The translations under genes and the position numbers were made by a program. DNA of 43,921 nucleotides. It comes from Methylophaga thiooxydans DMS010. GTDB lineage: Bacteria > Pseudomonadota > Gammaproteobacteria > Nitrosococcales > Methylophagaceae. The stretch is from NCBI RefSeq assembly GCF_000156355.1, contig NZ_GG657884.1, forward strand, positions 1 through 43,921. Reading direction: 5' to 3'. Positions 40,322 through 43,921 of the stretch are shown here, piece after piece. Below the pieces are notes generated by a model. That model saw only the letters and a program-made list of their open reading frames with translations. It had not been told where the DNA came from and did no database searches. The first letter of the stretch is position 1; each line of letters starts with the position of its first letter.

Positions 40322-40932
40322 TACTCACCATCCTTTGGCCATACGACCTTGTTTAAATTGGGATCAAAGACTTGTTTAATGCGTTGAATCATCGGCGGCT
40401 TTGGACCGGTATTCATCGCGGGTAATAGTTTGTATCGCGCCAGACCACCACCATGGTTGGCTGGGATTATCTCTTTGAGATAATTCGCCTTAGCCAGAAA
40501 GGTGATGTAATCCTTGGCAGTGTTCGGTTCGATAGGTGTTTCTTCCGTAGAGGCTGATGCCACCAAATCACGCCAACTGAAATCACTCAGAATTCGCATG
40601 GTTCGCCACATCTGTTCACGGCTCTCGCCACCAGTGACGTGGTCACCTTTGCGGTTGACGCGAGGTGCATTCACACCGACATCACGAGTCAGCCTCCAGA
40701 CAATGGCACCGCCCATGCGCTTGGTGGTGCGTTCCAGATAGCCAGCACCTTCCAGCCCTATCACGTAGGTTCTGGCTGTTCGGCGATTCACTTCATTCAG
40801 CTGTTTGTGATCACTGGTGTGTGCTTCCAGGTCAAGTAAAGAAAACACTTTCAATTCACGTATGGCTTGCCAGCAGGCATCTCTACCTGACAGCTTGCCG
40901 TTTGCTCTTGTGATATGAACAGGCTGTGTCAT
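40321..40932 (-). CDS. Double winged-helix early phage protein
   Basis: A 203-aa protein made of two similar DNA-binding-type halves: about 14-80 (GRDACWQAIRELKVFSLLDL ... YVIGLEGAGYLERT) and about 105-170 (REQMWRTMRILSDFSWRDLV ... YITFLAKANYLKEI). Each resembles a winged helix with a replication- or transposition-linked role. Such proteins follow the B gene in B3/D3112-like phages. Coupled to MuB by ATGA. Confidence 0.75.
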   Translation of the reverse strand: MTQPVHITRANGKLSGRDACWQAIRELKVFSLLDLEAHTSDHKQLNEVNRRTARTYVIGLEGAGYLERTTKRMGGAIVWRLTRDVGVNAPRVNRKGDHVTGGESREQMWRTMRILSDFSWRDLVASASTEETPIEPNTAKDYITFLAKANYLKEIIPANHGGGLARYKLLPAMNTGPKPPMIQRIKQVFDPNLNKVVWPKDGE

Positions 40933-41693
40933 TTAACCTTCCTCCTGGGTGCGTCGCCGGTATAGAGGGGACGGTTACCCCAGAGTTTGACGTCGATTTG
41001 GTCGGTACCAGCTGAGTAGGCGGCTTGCTGAACTTGGTTGAGATTGACGCAGATTCGACGGGCGACGCCCATGCTTTCACGCTGGATGCGTTCGAGCAGG
41101 TCATCAGCAATGGTGATGTCCGGGCAGTAAAGTTGGGACAGTTGTCGTGTGTCTTCCAGATCGGCAGGTTGAGCGCCTTGCCAAGCCAGCATTCGATTGT
41201 GGAACCGTTCCCACTTGAGCAGCTTGGTCGGGAGCTTCTCTTCACCGATCAGCAGGATGGCAGCGTTTGATCCTTCATAAATGTCACGCACTACTTCGAC
41301 GGCTTTCTTTTCGACGATGTGATCCATCTCATCGATGATGAGCGGCAGACCACTCAGCGCCAGCTGCTGACTGATTTGCTCGACCATGTCATAGTTGGTC
41401 TTATCTGGCTGGATGCCCATTTCTTTGAGAATGGAAAGGAGCAGCGCTTTTTTTGTCCAGGTGCTTTTGCATTCAACGTAGTAAGCGCGGTATTTATTCG
41501 CTGCATAAGCTGCAGCAAACGATTTACCCCAGCCACTCGGGCCAAAGAAAGTGACCATACCTGGTAGATGTGCTGGGCGATTCATCGCTTGTTCCAGCAA
41601 TCGTGTACAGAGCATGACGTTTTTCAGTGGTGCCGTGGTGACAGAGGCTTCGACTCTGTCTCCCAAGTTGACCACGTTTTGATTTGTTGTCAT
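40929..41693 (-). CDS. MuB-like AAA+ transposition target-selector ATPase
   Basis: The 254-aa protein has Walker A GPSGWGKS (51-58), Walker B LIIDEMD (118-124) and an Arg-bearing C-terminal lid (RIQRESMGVARRICVNLNQV). MuB-type ATPases coat target DNA, activate the transposase and provide target immunity. It lies directly after MuA. It lacks the N-terminal HTH extension of Mu MuB (312 aa) and is closer in size to the short B proteins of other transposable phages. Confidence 0.87.
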   Translation of the reverse strand: MTTNQNVVNLGDRVEASVTTAPLKNVMLCTRLLEQAMNRPAHLPGMVTFFGPSGWGKSFAAAYAANKYRAYYVECKSTWTKKALLLSILKEMGIQPDKTNYDMVEQISQQLALSGLPLIIDEMDHIVEKKAVEVVRDIYEGSNAAILLIGEEKLPTKLLKWERFHNRMLAWQGAQPADLEDTRQLSQLYCPDITIADDLLERIQRESMGVARRICVNLNQVQQAAYSAGTDQIDVKLWGNRPLYTGDAPRRKVK

Positions 41694-41715
41694 TATTTAC
41701 CTCATCACGTTTTAC

Positions 41716-43910
41716 TTACCCGCCTGCCAGCGGGTTTGTTTTTTTATGCCTCGACAGTTCGTCGAAGCTCTCAAAGTCAGCGCTGAACTCGCTCATAAAG
41801 CGGAACTCATCGCCTTTCTGGTACATCGCCCAGAATTTCTGATCAGCTGCTGAGAGTTGACTCCCTTCTCGCAACCGACGGTCTAAATTGACCCAACGCT
41901 TGTAGCGCGCTCTGGGGTCATCATTTCTTATGATTTGTGCTGCAGGCTCTTGTGGCTGTTGGAACTCGGCTTGGAATGTAGCCAGATCCTGTTTTTGTTC
42001 GTCAGTTAGTTGTGGCTGCGGTATGTGTCGGCCTAGTTCTGGCGCTGGGCGAAGTGGTCTGACCACTTTCGGGTTGGCGACTTCAGGCTGTGGCTGCAAA
42101 GGCAGGCGACTTGCCACTTCCATTGCATCCATCGCGACTTCGGCTTTCGCTGCCAGCTTGGTGGCCTTGATAAAGCGAGTGCGATGCTTGTTGAAGCTTC
42201 GAGCCGCTTCAGTATCACCAAACCCAGTAGCTTCAATACATTGCGCCTCACCGATATAGCGATTATCTAAGGTGTAGGCATAGACGATTTCATGCAGCGC
42301 TTGAGGGTCAAAACGAACGGTAATCTTCTGGCCTGCAAAGTCGAGCAACGCTGGCGCGTGGTAGCGGTTTTTGCCTTGTCCTGTGGCTGATCCGGCATCA
42401 AGATTAAATGATCCATCTTTCTGCACTTTGATGGCTTCAGCCATCAGCAGCCACATGCGACGTTGTTCTTGGTTAGCTGTTTTGATAACGGCGGTTTGAT
42501 AGCTTTCGGTGAAAGCTTGATCAAAACTTTTTGTGCCGTTGCAGATTTCAGTGCGTCGAGCCGGTTTGGCATTCCAAGCAATGATTTCTTGTTCCAGTAC
42601 TGCTAGGAACGTTTCAATGGGTACCGCTTTTTTGGCGTAGTTTTCTGGCTTGGCCATTGGGTTTGGGCCGGTATAGGCACCTTCAAACTTAGGATGCTTG
42701 TCCAGATATTCACCAAGACCACCAACACCAAAGGCACGTTCGACAGGTTTAGCCTGACCGTGTCCTTTGCCGCCAATCACTGATGTCCAGTGCACTTTGA
42801 TACCGAGCGTAGGGAATAGGCCGAGTGGATCATCTTCTTTTACGGTGAAGCGATAGCGGTTTTTAACGCCACCGGTCATCCATTTATTGGCTGCAGCGCG
42901 GGTGTTATCAATAGTGACGTGTTCGGGTATGCCGAACTGATCCACAACATCGCCAAAACTGGCTCGGATTGAGTCGGTGTTTTCTGATTCATCGACGCGG
43001 TAAGCCAGTATTTTGCGGCTGTAGACGTCCTGCCAGAACCACGTTTTCATGCGCGTTACATCGCCATTTGGCAATAGAACAAACACGTTGTGTTGGTAGC
43101 CATCACCATTGATCCACTCAAGCGCATGTAGCTCTTGGACTGTTCGCTGTTGGGCAGGAAACAGTTTGATCAAACCGGCTTCACCTTCACGTAGATAAAC
43201 GCGGGTTGCCAGCGGTATGGCTTTGATGCGACGTTCCAGTGTTTTTTTGCTGGGGATTTTCCAGCCTTGTTCGGCTGCAGTACGTTGTAGTCGGTAGTAA
43301 CAGGCTTCGAACTCTGGCTGCTCCAGGCGAAGGTAATCGGCTTTGTAAAATTCCCAAGCCTCAGTATCCATATCTGCTGTGACCGTTCGGCCAACAAAGC
43401 CGGGTACCAGCGCGGCTAACCAGTCTTGACGAGCATAGAATTTCACCCCTTTCTTGCTCTTGGTACCGTGATACCAGCCTTGCATGGTGCGTTCACTAAT
43501 GTCGTTTTGATCAGCCACCAGTAAGAAGGCATTCTTAAGTGTGGCGCCACCGTTTTCTGTCAGAGCCATGACCTGCAAAAGCAGGTTGAGTTTGTTCTGA
43601 GCTGCGTCCTTTTGTTTTTGTGGCTTGTTGTCATAGTGCTGCCATAATGCTTGAGGATCGTAGCTAAATTCAGTGCTTTCCGAGCTGCTCTTAACTGGGG
43701 TCGGCAGGTGTTGTTTTATCAACGCGGCCTGAGTTTCTACTGGCAGGCTGGAAAGGTGGTATTCATTTGCTGATCCACCTCTTACTTTTACTTGCCTTGT
43801 ATTCCAGCCTTGTTTTGAGGCCTGCTGATTAACGCCACGCTTGTACTTTGGAAGACCTGGTTTGTTTGCTAATTCAGTTGCTGTGAACCATTCCCTGTTT
43901 GTTCAGTCAT
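41716..43910 (-). CDS. MuA-like DDE transposase, apparent frameshift near the N-terminus
   Basis: The main open frame (41716-43722 region) carries the catalytic DDE triad in GDGYQHN, HVTIDNTRAAANKW and AKPVERAFGVGG, followed by a C-terminal domain for MuB contact. Upstream of 43722 the same frame stays open and encodes the Mu DNA-binding N-domain (WFTATELANKPGLPKYKRG ... NEYHLSSLPVETQAAL) but meets a stop before any start codon. The natural ATG at 43910 (MTEQTG, Shine-Dalgarno GGCGG) is in another frame. One extra G in the GGG at 43895-43893 would join them into a 731-aa protein. So this is either a one-base deletion, which would inactivate the phage, or a sequence error. Confidence 0.9.
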
Positions 43911-43921
43911 CTTCACCGCCC

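Larger units (their letters stand above)
8490..43921 (-). mobile_element. Mu-like transposable prophage (right end present, left end outside window)
   Basis: Gene content and order follow phage Mu: MuA/MuB, GemA, Mor, lysis, gp27-gp29, F, G, I, T, gp35-38, L, M, gp41, tape measure, N, P, gp45-48, fibre, Com and a DNA modification gene. The right terminus is placed at 8490 because TGTA, a Mu-style end, starts there, tandem 22-bp-period repeats follow at once, and the flanking host gene begins nine bases outside. The repressor, Ner and left terminal repeats would lie beyond 43921. The visible part is about 35.4 kb, consistent with a nearly complete 36-40 kb phage. The exact boundary base and the target duplication cannot be confirmed from one end. 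Confidence 0.88.

Noticed and set aside
43880..43910. Programmed -1 frameshift to express MuA
   Set aside because: ACA GGG AAT is not a recognised slippery site and MuA is not known to need one; a one-base indel is simpler.
1..43921. tRNA genes, CRISPR arrays, insertion sequences other than the prophage
   Set aside because: None seen on either strand by reading; no cloverleaf ends, no regularly spaced repeats, no IS-type transposase.

Overview
The window holds the end of a gammaproteobacterial-looking chromosome segment (about 1-8489) followed by a Mu-like transposable prophage (about 8490 to beyond 43921). Every gene I accept lies on the minus strand, so both blocks read right to left. I cannot name the genus. 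I saw no tRNA, rRNA or CRISPR array. All homology calls are from memory of the families, not from a search.

Chromosomal block. From 6764 down to 983 is a complete Fap-type functional-amyloid operon in the Pseudomonas A-B-C-D-E-F order. It starts with an extra 99-aa secreted protein, then a FapA candidate, a FapB-like minor amyloid, a FapC-like major amyloid with three repeats, a FapD C39-type cysteine protease, FapE, and the FapF outer-membrane barrel with its coiled-coil periplasmic domain. A 13-bp stem terminator closes the operon, and a truncated DUF2189 membrane protein follows. Upstream (7125-8480) is a VpsR/NtrC-type sigma-54 activator. It is the likely regulator, because a candidate -24/-12 element and a palindrome lie between it and the operon.

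Prophage block, in transcription order. (1) Early/transposition genes: MuA transposase (apparent one-base frameshift near its N-terminus), MuB ATPase, a winged-helix protein, a 73-aa protein, a phage-encoded CsrA (39921-40100), two small proteins, DUF3164, small genes and an HD phosphohydrolase. (2) GemA, a Mor/C-family activator and a RepA-like ATPase. (3) Lysis: a GH108 endolysin and a 3TM holin, then small zinc-finger and coiled-coil genes. (4) Head: small and large terminase, DUF935 portal, Gp49-family protein, F-like and G-like head proteins, a two-gene membrane 'moron' cassette between terminators, I-like protease, decoration protein, T-like capsid. (5) Tail: gp35-38, sheath, tube, gp41 with an apparent -2 programmed frameshift, tape measure, N, P, gp45-48, tail fibre and its partner. 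(6) Right end: a phospholipase A2-like protein, Com, a Dam methylase overlapping com, two accessory genes, and tandem 22-bp-period repeats at the phage terminus.

The blocks meet at a striking place. The apparent phage end (8490) lies nine bases before the start codon of the amyloid regulator, so the regulator keeps its ribosome-binding site but is cut off from its native promoter. The phage right-end genes point at it with no visible terminator between. The phage also carries CsrA, a family that commonly controls biofilm genes. A link between the prophage and amyloid expression is the most interesting system-level idea here, but it is inference.
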